Source of the DNA: Bin5 sp965200685
GTDB lineage: Bacteria; Chloroflexota; Anaerolineae; Caldilineales; Caldilineaceae
Direction: 5' to 3'
Assembly: GCA_965200685.1 (NCBI GenBank)
Contig: OZ241379.1
Span: 3,906,001 to 3,970,000, forward strand
Length of the DNA: 64,000 bases
Shown here: positions 1 through 10,841 of the stretch, piece by piece
Numbering within the stretch: the stretch's first letter is position 1
How the letters are laid out: each line of letters begins with the position of its first letter
The notes under the pieces: model-generated
What the model saw: only the letters and a program-made list of their open reading frames with translations
Told to the model about the DNA's origin: nothing
Database searches by the model: none
Program-made: the position numbers and the translations under genes

Positions 1-1
1 C

Positions 2-424
2 GTGGATGCCAGACCAGCCCAGGATAAGCGCAAAGGCGCTGATGCGGGCATTGATGGCTACATCAATTTCTTCGATGACAACAGCGGCCAGGCCAAACGG
101 GTGATCGTTCAGGTCAAAAGTGGGAACGTCAGCGTCTCACAGATCCGGGACCTCAAGGGCGTCTTAGCGCGTGAGAAGGCCACCATCGGGCTGTTCATCA
201 CCCTGAAACCACCCACAGGGCCCATGCGGAAAGAGGCGGCCGCGGCCGGCTTCTACCAACCGAGCCATTTCCTGGACCACACGTTCCCCCGGGTGCAGAT
301 TCTCACCATTGAGGAGTTGCTCGGCGGTACCCAGGCCCAGTACCCGCGCTTTGCGCCTTCAACTACGTTCCGGCAAGCTGCCCGCCATCTACGCCAGCAA
401 AGTACGCAGCCTCGCATGCTTTGA
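2..424 (+). CDS. Restriction endonuclease-like (Mrr/PD-(D/E)XK) protein, C-terminal part
   Basis: The reading frame is open at the window edge, so this is probably the end of a longer gene; the apparent GTG at position 2 need not be the start. The protein has 'GADAGIDGYI' around residues 12-21 followed by 'VIVQVKSG' around 34-41. This is the D...(E/Q)xK pattern of the PD-(D/E)XK nuclease fold, as in Mrr-type restriction domains and in nuclease tails of some DNA methyltransferases. The stretch 'GLFITLKPPTGPM' and an 'EAAAAGFY' segment also recur in that group as I know it. A complete gene could be a restriction enzyme or a methyltransferase-nuclease fusion; the missing upstream part would decide. 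It has no evident operon partner here. Confidence 0.6.
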   Translation: MDARPAQDKRKGADAGIDGYINFFDDNSGQAKRVIVQVKSGNVSVSQIRDLKGVLAREKATIGLFITLKPPTGPMRKEAAAAGFYQPSHFLDHTFPRVQILTIEELLGGTQAQYPRFAPSTTFRQAARHLRQQSTQPRML

Positions 425-496
425 GATCACGAATAGAGACAGCAAATCCATAACACTCGCTACGTACCGGGCAACCATATCTTCTAGGACTGCTAC

Positions 497-829
497 ATGA
501 TTTCTCTCAACGTTTACTTGACAGCCAAGCCAGACAAGACTGCTGCCCTTGAAAAGGCCATCGTCGATGTCTGGCTGGATGCCATGAACAAGCAGCCGGG
601 CTTTCTACGAGCTGCTATGAATACACCGTTCACCGATGCGGAACTGGACGCGCTGGAGGCGTCCAAACCCTCCTACACGCACGAGGTCGTCTCCTATTGG
701 GAGAGCGAACAGCAGCGGCTGGATTGGGTGGCCAGAGACATTCACCAAGAGGTCTGGCCGCAGGTCGTGGCCCATGCCGACAGCATCTCCTATACGCTGT
801 ACACATGCGACGAAACTTGGAACATGTAG
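497..829 (+). CDS. Antibiotic biosynthesis monooxygenase (ABM)-like domain protein
   Basis: This is a 110-residue soluble protein with no signal peptide. It begins with a beta strand 'MISLNVYLTAKPDK', then a helix, 'PGFLRAAMN', and a later 'YWESEQQRLDWVAR' segment, the pattern of single-domain ferredoxin-like ABM proteins of about 100 residues. Members include small cofactor-free monooxygenases and many uncharacterised proteins, so no substrate can be assigned. The ATG follows a modest AGGA about 10 nt upstream. It converges on the malic enzyme gene, with about 40 bp between stop codons and no clear terminator. Confidence 0.6.
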   Translation: MISLNVYLTAKPDKTAALEKAIVDVWLDAMNKQPGFLRAAMNTPFTDAELDALEASKPSYTHEVVSYWESEQQRLDWVARDIHQEVWPQVVAHADSISYTLYTCDETWNM

Positions 830-869
830 CCGAACTGCATGCTAGTCACTGGTAGCAGGTACAAGCCCC

Positions 870-3116
<2,247 letters not shown>

Positions 3117-3244
3117 CTTCCTCTTTTCGATTTTTGATCAAGATTCTCTAGGAATGTAGCAGGATAGAATCCAGACAATCCCTACATCCAAGACATCCTG
3201 ACAGACGGGAAATGGATCTGGATCATTCTTGATAAGATTTCATT

Positions 3245-3272
3245 TTGACTGACGAACGAATCATGGTATACT
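3245..3272 (+). promoter_or_regulatory. Sigma-70-type promoter of the first peptide-type ABC operon
   Basis: TTGACT (3245-3250), a 16-bp spacer and TATACT (3267-3272) lie about 150 bp upstream of the first permease gene. The rest of the 304-bp divergent gap (3117-3420) shows nothing else I recognise, apart from a good ribosome-binding site (CAGGAGATA) directly before the ATG at 3421. Confidence 0.6.
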
Positions 3273-3420
3273 ATAGCACAATCTGCTATAGGTATGATTA
3301 ACCTCCGGGGCTGAATACAATCTGTCGGCAATTCTTTCCTCTGTTGGGTTGCCCCCTAGTTGATACCCCGCTAGCATTGCAAAATGAACCGTGCCTGTTT
3401 ACTGTTAAAATCAGGAGATA

Positions 3421-4500
3421 ATGATGGTACCAGCGGCTGACGTAGCAGACGTCAGTACAGAGCAGACAGCAAGGCTTTCCGCTATTCTAGGTGCTGTCTT
3501 GCGCTCGTACTTTGTACGGAAGTTCTTACGCGCGCTGGTCACAATTTTCATTGTCACAACGATTATCTTTTTTCTGGTGCGTTTGCTCCCCGGCAATCCA
3601 ATTGAGATCTATGTAAACCAGTTGATTGTCACATACGGGATGCCGGTTCATGAGGCTTATGATCAGGCAGCGGCTCTCTTCGCCATCGATCTCGACGAGC
3701 CGGTCTTCTTCCAATACCTTTCCTACCTACGCAATCTAGCACAGGGCAACCTGGGCCAATCGGTTCTTTCGCCGGGAACGGCTGTTACAGAAGTGATCCT
3801 ACGCTTTCTGCCATGGACACTTTTCAGTGTTGGGCTGGGGCTGCTGATCAGCTTTGTGGTAGGCGTTCTACTCGGGGTCATCATGGCCTACCGGCGGGAC
3901 AGTTTTCTCGATCATGGTCTGACAGTAGTGAGTTCGGTCGTCAGCTCCATACCGGATTTCTTAATCGGCCTGCTTCTGGTCGTTTGGTTGGGCGTGCAGT
4001 GGAAGATTTTACCGATTGCCGCGATGCGGGGCGCGTACTCGTCCGGCATGGTACCGGGCCTAAATCTGGCATTTTTCCAAGATGCTCTGTTCCACGCAGC
4101 CTTGCCCATCACCACATATGTCCTCACAAGCATCGGCTTCTGGATGCTGAGTATGAAAAGTAACACCATCAGCACCTTGGGCGAAGATTATGTGACCATC
4201 GCCAAAGCCCGCGGCCTCAAAGAATGGCGCATTACCAGTGCTTACGTGGGGCGTAATGCCATTCTACCTCTCTTTACAATCCTGACGATCCGCATCGGCT
4301 TTGTCGTCGGCGGTTCCTTGCTCGTAGAGCAGATTTTTGAATACGCAGGTATTGGGCGCATGCTAGGCCAGGCTATTAATCAACGGGACTATACGTTGAT
4401 GCAAGGTATCTTTATGATTATTACGTTTTCGGTGATCTTTGCCAATTTCTTCGCCGACATTTTATACGGGTGGCTTGACCCCCGCATCAAACTGCAGTAG
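3421..4500 (+). CDS. Dipeptide/oligopeptide-type ABC transporter permease (DppB/OppB family)
   Basis: A 359-residue inner-membrane protein with about six hydrophobic segments. After a short cytoplasmic N-terminus, TM1 is at about residues 36-55, followed by the family motif 'LLPGNPIE'. The ATPase-coupling loop appears as 'DYVTIAKARGLKEW' (about residues 257-270), the degenerate EAA loop typical of family-5 importers. It would form the channel with the next permease. AGGAGA lies just before the ATG. It is the first gene of an operon: permease, permease, ATPase, ATPase, small membrane protein, binding protein. The substrate cannot be read from sequence; such importers carry peptides but also many other solutes. 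Confidence 0.9.
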   Translation: MMVPAADVADVSTEQTARLSAILGAVLRSYFVRKFLRALVTIFIVTTIIFFLVRLLPGNPIEIYVNQLIVTYGMPVHEAYDQAAALFAIDLDEPVFFQYLSYLRNLAQGNLGQSVLSPGTAVTEVILRFLPWTLFSVGLGLLISFVVGVLLGVIMAYRRDSFLDHGLTVVSSVVSSIPDFLIGLLLVVWLGVQWKILPIAAMRGAYSSGMVPGLNLAFFQDALFHAALPITTYVLTSIGFWMLSMKSNTISTLGEDYVTIAKARGLKEWRITSAYVGRNAILPLFTILTIRIGFVVGGSLLVEQIFEYAGIGRMLGQAINQRDYTLMQGIFMIITFSVIFANFFADILYGWLDPRIKLQ

Positions 4501-4554
4501 CTGATCAGTGACCTGTGATTGCACTGCCTCTGCAGGGATTCGTGGTAACATCTG

Positions 4555-5448
4555 ATGGAAACCGAACAGACTGACAATCTTTTGCTCAGAATATGGCGAG
4601 GGATTTTTACAACCCTACGCCTCTTGACGTACAACCGGGTAGGCTTTATTGGGTTTTTGGTCGTCGTATTCATGATTCTGCTCTCCTACGCCGGGCCTCT
4701 GTTCATCGAATTGGACACGAAAACCAAGATCGATCAGATCTATATTACGCCGACTTTTGAGCATCCACTGGGGACCGACCACCAAGGCAGAGATATTTGG
4801 TCGCAGATCGTCAATGGTGGCAGAGATGTCATGTACGTGGCATTTATGGCTGCCCTGATTTCAACGGTCATCGCGGTCGCATTCGGCACTCTCAGCGGGT
4901 TTGTGGGCGGCTGGGTGGACAGTACGATCATGTCGGTCACCGATATCATCTTGACGATCCCCCAATTCCCGCTTCTGGCCGTGTTGGCCGCTTTTATTTC
5001 ACTCAACAGCCTTACATTTCTGGGCATTTTGATGGGGCTGCTCAGTTGGCCAGCTCTGCTGCGCGCCATCCGTTCCCAAGCTCTTTCCCTCAAGCAGCGG
5101 GACTTTATTGAGGCGGCCAGGGCATTGGACCTGGGCATCTGGCATATCGTCCTGCGAGAAATGGTGCCCAACATGATGCCCTATATCGTCGTCAGCTTCG
5201 CCCTGGCCATGACCTTTGCAGTCTACCAGCAGGCCGGGCTGGTCTTTCTCGGGCTGGTCCCCATCTCAGCCGGCAACTGGAGCGTAATGATCCAACTGGC
5301 GTGGGTGCGTGGGGCTATCTTCTACAAAGATAGCGTCTGGTATATTATGGCACCGATTATCGCCATCGCTATCCTACAACTGGCGATCATTTCCATGACC
5401 CGCTCATTGGAACTGGTATTCAACCCGCGTCTGCGTTCCAATGAGTGA
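4555..5448 (+). CDS. Dipeptide/oligopeptide-type ABC transporter permease (DppC/OppC family)
   Basis: The 297-residue protein has the DppC layout: cytoplasmic N-terminus, TM1 at about residues 27-50, then 'HPLGTDHQGRDIW' (about 64-76), a hallmark of this permease type, and a further block of membrane segments. The coupling loop is 'DFIEAARALDLGIW' (about 183-196). It pairs with the upstream DppB-like protein. The 54-bp gap before it contains degenerate heptad repeat sequence (ATCAGTGACCTGTGA), one of many such junction sequences in the window. The assignment to family is firm; the transported compound is unknown. Confidence 0.9.
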   Translation: METEQTDNLLLRIWRGIFTTLRLLTYNRVGFIGFLVVVFMILLSYAGPLFIELDTKTKIDQIYITPTFEHPLGTDHQGRDIWSQIVNGGRDVMYVAFMAALISTVIAVAFGTLSGFVGGWVDSTIMSVTDIILTIPQFPLLAVLAAFISLNSLTFLGILMGLLSWPALLRAIRSQALSLKQRDFIEAARALDLGIWHIVLREMVPNMMPYIVVSFALAMTFAVYQQAGLVFLGLVPISAGNWSVMIQLAWVRGAIFYKDSVWYIMAPIIAIAILQLAIISMTRSLELVFNPRLRSNE

Positions 5449-5531
5449 TTCATACCCCACTTTTTTGTTTTGCTGTAGCATACTGACAACGACAACCTGC
5501 AGTTCAAACCGAAAGGCTAACAAACGCAGCG

Positions 5532-6584
5532 ATGACCCAAGCGGATCTTTCCTGGCATGAGCCGAAAGCCAATCAACCGCCTCTGAGCCTGCAAGATGTT
5601 CACATAAACTACCGCACCCGCAAGGGGAATGTACAGGCCGTGCGCGGGGTGACGTTGGATCTGCATGCGGGGGAAAGTTTGGCTCTCATCGGCGAAAGCG
5701 GTTCTGGCAAGACGACATTGGGGCTCGGCATTGTGCGACTTCTGGTCGAAACAGCAGAAGTACGGCCCGGCAAAATCATCTATCGCCGGGACGACCGGGA
5801 GGTGGATGTGCTCTCCCTTCCCGCCAGTGCTCTGCGCGCGTTCCGTTGGAAAGATTGTGCCATGGTCTTCCAGTCCGCGCTGAACGCCTTCAACCCGGTG
5901 TTGAAGGTCTGGGATCAGGTGTGGGATACGGCCAAGGCCCACGGTTGGAACAACCGGCAGGAAGTTCGCGAGCGGTTCTTGGACCTGCTGCGTTTCGTGC
6001 AATTAGACCCGCAGCGAGTCATTCGCGCCTACGCCCACGAATTGAGCGGCGGGATGCGCCAGCGCACTCTCATCGCCATCTCCCTGCTTCTGGACCCACA
6101 GATTCTGATTCTGGATGAGCCGACTACGGCCCTAGACATCCTCACGCAGCGCACGATCATCGACCTTCTGCGCCTGTTGAAAGAAGATCTGCACTTCACC
6201 ATGATCTTCATCTCTCACGATCTAGCCATTGCCGCAGAGTTGGCAGACAGAGTGGCGACCATGTATGCCGGGCGTGTGGTGGAGATAGGCCCAGTGGATG
6301 ACATATTCTATCGCCCGCGCCATCCGTACTCCCTTGGGCTGATCCGTGCAGTGCCCACGGTGACCGGCGGCTTTGAAGAACTTTCATCGATCCCCGGCTC
6401 ACCGCCGGACCTGATCAACCTGCCCAGCGGTTGTAAGTTCCATCCTCGTTGCCCTTTCGCCAGCGAGCGATGCAGCCAAGAAGAACCGGAATTGCAACAA
6501 GTCGGCGACGACCACTTTGCCGCGTGCTGGTATACGGATGCCGTGCGCGCAGATATCGAACAGGTCGGCTTGCGTCAAACGTGA
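5532..6584 (+). CDS. Peptide-type ABC transporter ATP-binding protein (DppD/OppD family)
   Basis: A 350-residue cytoplasmic ATPase. Walker A 'GESGSGKTT' is at residues 54-62, the ABC signature 'LSGGMRQR' at 171-178 and Walker B 'ILILDEP' at 191-197. The C-terminal oligopeptide-transporter extension with 'GCKFHPRCPFASERC' is present, which DppD/DppF-type ATPases have and ordinary ABC ATPases lack. It would act as a heterodimer with the next ATPase to energise the two permeases. An 83-bp gap separates it from the permease gene. Confidence 0.92.
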   Translation: MTQADLSWHEPKANQPPLSLQDVHINYRTRKGNVQAVRGVTLDLHAGESLALIGESGSGKTTLGLGIVRLLVETAEVRPGKIIYRRDDREVDVLSLPASALRAFRWKDCAMVFQSALNAFNPVLKVWDQVWDTAKAHGWNNRQEVRERFLDLLRFVQLDPQRVIRAYAHELSGGMRQRTLIAISLLLDPQILILDEPTTALDILTQRTIIDLLRLLKEDLHFTMIFISHDLAIAAELADRVATMYAGRVVEIGPVDDIFYRPRHPYSLGLIRAVPTVTGGFEELSSIPGSPPDLINLPSGCKFHPRCPFASERCSQEEPELQQVGDDHFAACWYTDAVRADIEQVGLRQT

Positions 6585-6611
6585 AGAGCAACTGCAGGTA
6601 GAGGTTGTAGA

Positions 6612-7613
6612 ATGGCTCCGATTCTTGAACTGAAAAACGTGAGTAAATTTTTCGGCAAAGGCCGCGAACAGGTCACCGCGGTCGATTCGATTTCGTTGAA
6701 CATTGAACACGGCGAGATCGTCTGTCTGGTGGGAGAGAGCGGCTGTGGCAAGAGCACAACCGGGCGTATGGTTGTCGGTCTGTTGCCACCTTCAGATGGC
6801 CAGATCCTGTACCAGGGCCAGGATATCGTGGCCATGGAGCGGAGTACGTATCAGCACTATCGACGGGCGGTGCAGATCATCCATCAGGACCCGTATGCCT
6901 CTCTCAACCCGACCCAGACCGTGCGGCAGATGCTCATGGCCCCCCTCTTGCGACACAAAGTCAGTGGACGACGAGAGGCGGAACGCAGAGCATCCGAGCT
7001 GCTCGATATCGTTGATCTGACGCCAGTGGCCGACTTTCTCAACAAATACCCTCATCAGTTAAGCGGAGGCCAGCGCCAGCGGGTATCTGTGGCCAGAGCA
7101 CTGACGGTTGAGCCAAAATTTATTGTGGCCGATGAGGCCGTCTCCATGGTGGATGTTTCGATTCGGGTCAGTCTGCTGAATATGCTGTATCGGCTGAAAG
7201 ATGAGTTCGATGTCACGTTCTTATTCATCACCCACGACCTAGCCCTAGCCAAATACTTTGCTTGGGAAGGGCGTATCATCGTGATGTACTTGGGCCGCAT
7301 CGTTGAAGAGGGACCGACCCCGCGGGTGATCACCGATTCTCGCCATCCTTATACACAGGCCCTCTTGGGGGCAGTGCCGGAAGCGGACCCGGAGCTGGCG
7401 AAGAAAAAGGTTCACATGGAGCTACGTAGCGCGGAGATCCCCAGTCTCTTGAATCTGCCGCCAGGCTGTAGCTTTCACCCTCGCTGTCCCTATTGGGTTC
7501 CGGGGACCTGTGATCAGGATGTGCCAATGTTGGAACAGATTCCCGCAGACAAGGGCGGAAGTGTGGCCTGCCCACCGCGCAAGGCAGAGTCAATTCAACT
7601 GATTGAGGCCTAA
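6612..7613 (+). CDS. Peptide-type ABC transporter ATP-binding protein (DppF/OppF family)
   Basis: The 333-residue partner ATPase has Walker A 'GESGCGKST' at residues 41-49, signature 'LSGGQRQR' at 150-157 and the C-terminal 'GCSFHPRCPYW' Cys motif. Walker B reads 'FIVADEAVSMVD': the Pro after the catalytic Asp-Glu pair, usual in 'DEPVSMLD', is replaced by Ala. The catalytic Asp and Glu are retained, so activity is expected. The gap from the previous ATPase is 27 bp, and its stop codon TAA directly abuts the ATG of the following small gene, suggesting coupled translation. Confidence 0.92.
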   Translation: MAPILELKNVSKFFGKGREQVTAVDSISLNIEHGEIVCLVGESGCGKSTTGRMVVGLLPPSDGQILYQGQDIVAMERSTYQHYRRAVQIIHQDPYASLNPTQTVRQMLMAPLLRHKVSGRREAERRASELLDIVDLTPVADFLNKYPHQLSGGQRQRVSVARALTVEPKFIVADEAVSMVDVSIRVSLLNMLYRLKDEFDVTFLFITHDLALAKYFAWEGRIIVMYLGRIVEEGPTPRVITDSRHPYTQALLGAVPEADPELAKKKVHMELRSAEIPSLLNLPPGCSFHPRCPYWVPGTCDQDVPMLEQIPADKGGSVACPPRKAESIQLIEA

Positions 7614-7805
7614 ATGGATCCTTTGCTCGGCAAAGCCGCCTTTCATATTGGATTCTACATCGCATTTGTCGCCGGCGTTCTGCTGTTTTTCTTGGAAAAG
7701 CAGACAGCCGAATATGTAATTACACAGATCACATTTGGCATCGGTGTCACCTTTCTATGTGTCGTTGTCTTGCTCGTGCGTTGGGGACAGAGTCGGGACC
7801 GGTAA
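7614..7805 (+). CDS. Small two-helix membrane protein in a transporter operon
   Basis: A 63-residue protein starting immediately after the TAA of the ATPase gene (TAAATG). It has two predicted membrane helices, about residues 8-26 and 36-56, and ends in the basic tail 'RWGQSRDR'. I do not recognise a family. Its position between the ATPase and the binding-protein genes, the zero spacing and the clean hydrophobic pattern argue that it is real and possibly an accessory subunit of the importer. A membrane-protein reading frame arising by chance cannot be fully excluded. Confidence 0.55.
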   Translation: MDPLLGKAAFHIGFYIAFVAGVLLFFLEKQTAEYVITQITFGIGVTFLCVVVLLVRWGQSRDR

Positions 7806-7872
7806 CGACAGTGGCTGGTCGCCAATGGTCGATGACCAATGACTGCAGTGTCCCGGCTGCTGGTCCCTGATT
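7806..7872. repeat. Degenerate heptad repeat at a gene junction
   Basis: The spacer before the binding-protein gene reads as loose 7-bp units (CAATGGT, CGATGAC, CAATGAC, TGCAGTG). The same kind of sequence occurs at 4501-4550, 17474-17520, 24786-24805, 33560-33595, 56033-56078 and 59100-59142, and inside three genes. Confidence 0.5.
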
Positions 7873-7915
7873 TTATAGATTCACACCTTTTCAACATTTC
7901 TCTAGGAGGAACAGT

Positions 7916-9742
7916 ATGAACCGAAAGCTTTGGCTTGTCTTTATGATCGCTGCGCTGGTGATCAGTGCCTGTGGTGCCCCGGCCGCGGATAGCGGTGGGG
8001 CGGCGGCCCCGGCCCAGGAAGAAGCAGCACCCGCGGCTGCAGAAGACAGCAGCGGCAGTAGTGTAGCCGAATTCCATCCAGCCTGGCCCTATTCGCCCCC
8101 TCCCACCGGCCACTTCAACACTTGGGCACCCAATGGGATGATTCTAGGCATCTATCGTGCGCTCATGGAACCGCCGCTGTTTATGTTCCTGTGGGCTGAT
8201 GGCAGTTGGATGCCGGTAGCCGGCACATCCTGGGAATGGGTCGATGACACAACCCTGCGGGTCAATCTGATTCAGGGCGCACAATGGAGCGATGGCAGCG
8301 CGTTTACAGCCCAGGATGTAGTCGATACATTCTCCATTTCCCGGCTCCTCAGCCAGACTGTCTGGCGTTTCTTGAGCGATGTACAGGCCGTGGATGACCA
8401 CACGGTCGATTTCATTCTCAATGGGCCCTCCACAACTGTACCTCGCCGAGTCCTGCGCGAAATGCACATCACCGCCTCATCTGTCTATGGCGACTTCGCA
8501 CAGCAGGTGCGAGATCTGGTGGCAGATGGCAAAACCAATGAAGATGACGAATGGAAACAGCTACTGAAAGAGTTCAATGAATTCCGTCCGGATGCCATGG
8601 TCGTGTTGGGCCCCTACGAGATCGACCCAGCCAGCATCACCGAATCTCAGATGATTCTCAACAAAGTTGAGACATCCTACTGGGCAGATACTGTGCGTTT
8701 CGACCGTATGATCAACTACAACGGTGAGACCCCAGTGGTTACGCCCCTGGTTCTCTCCGGTGATGTGGACTATGCTACCCATGGTTTCCCGCCGGCTACA
8801 GAACGGGAGTTCATGTCTCTCGGCTACCGCATTATCCGGGCACCGATTTACAGTGGCCCGGCCCTGTACTTCAACCACACAATCCATCCCTTTGAGATGA
8901 AAGAGGTCCGGCAGGCCTTGGCCTATGCCATCAACTTTGAAGAGAATGCCTACATCTCCCTGGCGGAATCCGGCGTGGCCCAAGAGTGCATGTGCGGCTT
9001 TTCCGACAATTTGACGTCGCTGTGGTTGAGCGAGGATACGCGGGCTGTTCTGCACCCATACACCCAGGACCTGGAGATGGCTGAGCAGATGCTGATGGAT
9101 ATCGGCTTCACCCGCGCCGATGACGGCGTCTGGATCGATGACACAGGCGCGCGCATGGAGTGGGAACTCACAGCCCCGGCCGAGTTTTCTGACTGGTCCG
9201 CGGCGGCCGAGAATGTCGCGGAACAGCTCACAAATTTCGGCTTCAAGACCAGTTTCCGCGGTGTCAACTTCCAGCAGCATCCGATTGATGTGAATGAAGG
9301 CAAATTCCAGTTGTCGATCCGCGGCTGGGGTGCTGGCAATCCCCATCCATCCTTCTCCTATGAAAACAACTTCAGCACCCATAACGCGGCCGCCACCGGC
9401 ATCGGTGGCACCGGCGGCAGTATCGACCTGCCGGGCATGTCCTTCGACCTGAATGTCAGCACGGACAGTGTCGGCGATGTGGACATGTGGGCACTCACCA
9501 AAGAGGCCGGCTCCGGTGGTGACGCAGCCTCGCAGATCCAGGCCCTAGACACAATTGCCCTAGCATACAACGAGTTGCTGCCCCAGATCCCTCTGTGGGA
9601 ACGCTACGGCAATAACCCAGTCCCAAGCCGCTTTGCCAGCGGTTGGCTGCCAGAAGGTGATCCGATCTACGTCAACAGCCCCTACGCTGACTCCTTCGTT
9701 GTCATCCAGATCCTGAACGGCCAACTCGGACCGGCTGAATAG
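7916..9742 (+). CDS. Family-5 extracellular solute-binding lipoprotein of a peptide-type ABC importer
   Basis: The 608-residue protein has a lipoprotein signal peptide ending in 'VISAC', with Cys19 as the expected lipidated residue, followed by an Ala/Gly/Glu-rich linker. The mature part has the SBP_bac_5 pattern: 'LRVNLIQGAQWSDGSAFTAQDVVDT' region around residues 105-130 and 'VRQALAYAINFEENAY' around 331-346. It would capture the substrate outside the membrane and deliver it to the DppB/DppC-like pair. AGGAGGAACAGT precedes the ATG. It is the last gene of the operon and is followed by a strong palindrome. The ligand is not predictable. Confidence 0.92.
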   Translation: MNRKLWLVFMIAALVISACGAPAADSGGAAAPAQEEAAPAAAEDSSGSSVAEFHPAWPYSPPPTGHFNTWAPNGMILGIYRALMEPPLFMFLWADGSWMPVAGTSWEWVDDTTLRVNLIQGAQWSDGSAFTAQDVVDTFSISRLLSQTVWRFLSDVQAVDDHTVDFILNGPSTTVPRRVLREMHITASSVYGDFAQQVRDLVADGKTNEDDEWKQLLKEFNEFRPDAMVVLGPYEIDPASITESQMILNKVETSYWADTVRFDRMINYNGETPVVTPLVLSGDVDYATHGFPPATEREFMSLGYRIIRAPIYSGPALYFNHTIHPFEMKEVRQALAYAINFEENAYISLAESGVAQECMCGFSDNLTSLWLSEDTRAVLHPYTQDLEMAEQMLMDIGFTRADDGVWIDDTGARMEWELTAPAEFSDWSAAAENVAEQLTNFGFKTSFRGVNFQQHPIDVNEGKFQLSIRGWGAGNPHPSFSYENNFSTHNAAATGIGGTGGSIDLPGMSFDLNVSTDSVGDVDMWALTKEAGSGGDAASQIQALDTIALAYNELLPQIPLWERYGNNPVPSRFASGWLPEGDPIYVNSPYADSFVVIQILNGQLGPAE

Positions 9743-9749
9743 CAGAAGA

Positions 9750-9785
9750 AATGGGACCAACCCATGGGTTGGTCCCATTGTTTCA
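9750..9785 (+). terminator. Perfect palindrome, probable transcription terminator
   Basis: Positions 9750-9779 are a perfect 30-bp palindrome (half-site AATGGGACCAACCCA) followed by a weak T-rich stretch (GTTTCAC). It lies 8 bp after the stop codon of the binding-protein gene and would end the first importer operon. Confidence 0.65.
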
Positions 9786-9814
9786 CGCTTTGACATTTCA
9801 TATCCCTCAGTAAA

Positions 9815-10645
9815 ATGAACACACAACTGACCCAACAACAGATCGATTCCTACCAAGAAAACGGGTTCATTGTCATCCATGATTTCCTCACGCCGGCCGA
9901 GTTGGAGGAGTGGCGGGAGGCGGTGGATGAGGCAGTGCGCCAACGGGGTAAGCAGCGCATTCTACAACGAGAAGAGAAGGAGCGCGAACCCACCTATTAC
10001 GACTATGTATTTGTCCAGCGGGTGAATCTCTGGCAGGACAACGAACGGGTGCAGCGGCTCATTCTGGATCCAGACCTGGGCAAGATGGCAGCAGACCTGG
10101 CCAAGACCGAGGGGATGCGTATCTGGCATGATCAAGCGTTGATCAAGCCGCCCTGGGCCAACCCCACCGGCTGGCATCTGGACAATCCATACTGGTCCTA
10201 TTCCTCCAGAGATACCCTGAGCATTTGGGTAGCACTGGACGACGTCACCTTGCAAAATGGTTGTCTGTACTTCCTGCCCGGCAGCCACAAGACAGCCACC
10301 TTTGACAACGTGGGCATTGGCGAAAATATCGCTGATATCTTCCGGGTCTACCCCCAATGGAAGGAGATCATGGCGGTGCCCGCGCAGATGAAGGCCGGCT
10401 CCTGTTCCTTTCACAATGGCCTGCTTGCTCACGGGGCTGGCCCCAATATGACCCCCGGCTGGCGGCGAGCCATGACCTGCGGCTTTATGCCCGACGGCAG
10501 CACGTTCAACGGCAAACAGAATATTCTCTCCGATGAACAGTTCGCCAGCTATCAGGTCGGGGACCTACTGGACGACGACATCCAGAATCCGCTCGTCTAT
10601 CACCGCACCAAGCCCTACAAGGAGAAACTGGCTGAGAGGTTTTGA
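9815..10645 (+). CDS. Phytanoyl-CoA dioxygenase (PhyH) family Fe(II)/2-oxoglutarate oxygenase
   Basis: A 276-residue soluble protein. 'GWHLDNPYW' supplies the His-x-Asp metal pair (His121, Asp123) and 'HGAGPN' the distal His (about 206), the 2-His-1-carboxylate facial triad of Fe(II)/2OG oxygenases. The N-terminal 'YQENGFIVIHDFLTPAELE' segment is typical of PhyH-like proteins. Bacterial members hydroxylate very diverse small molecules, so the substrate is unknown. It stands between the first importer and the dehydrogenase-dioxygenase pair, which suggests catabolism of an imported compound. The ribosome-binding site is weak. Confidence 0.85.
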   Translation: MNTQLTQQQIDSYQENGFIVIHDFLTPAELEEWREAVDEAVRQRGKQRILQREEKEREPTYYDYVFVQRVNLWQDNERVQRLILDPDLGKMAADLAKTEGMRIWHDQALIKPPWANPTGWHLDNPYWSYSSRDTLSIWVALDDVTLQNGCLYFLPGSHKTATFDNVGIGENIADIFRVYPQWKEIMAVPAQMKAGSCSFHNGLLAHGAGPNMTPGWRRAMTCGFMPDGSTFNGKQNILSDEQFASYQVGDLLDDDIQNPLVYHRTKPYKEKLAERF

Positions 10646-10690
10646 GATCGCATTGTACGATGAAATCATGGCCATTGTCCAATCTTTGGG

Positions 10691-10719
10691 TTGACACTCC
10701 TACCCAGCTATGTTAGACT
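10691..10719 (+). promoter_or_regulatory. Sigma-70-type promoter of the dehydrogenase-dioxygenase operon
   Basis: TTGACA (10691-10696), a 17-bp spacer and TAGACT (10714-10719) lie about 120 bp before the GTG at 10842. A small hairpin, TTCCC...GGGGAA (about 10730-10748), follows it in the 5' leader. Confidence 0.65.
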
Positions 10720-10841
10720 CCGCAAAAGGTTCCCACTCCTATGGGGAAAAGAAATGGGCAGCGAGAACCCCTCTCACCATTCACACCTTCTTTTGATTAC
10801 CTACATTACCCTGTCATTCGCTCCATTTTGAGGAGGAGATC

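Noticed and set aside
8561..9382. A 273-codon open frame antisense to the first family-5 binding protein
   Set aside because: It is explained by codon bias of the real gene; no start signal and no domain.
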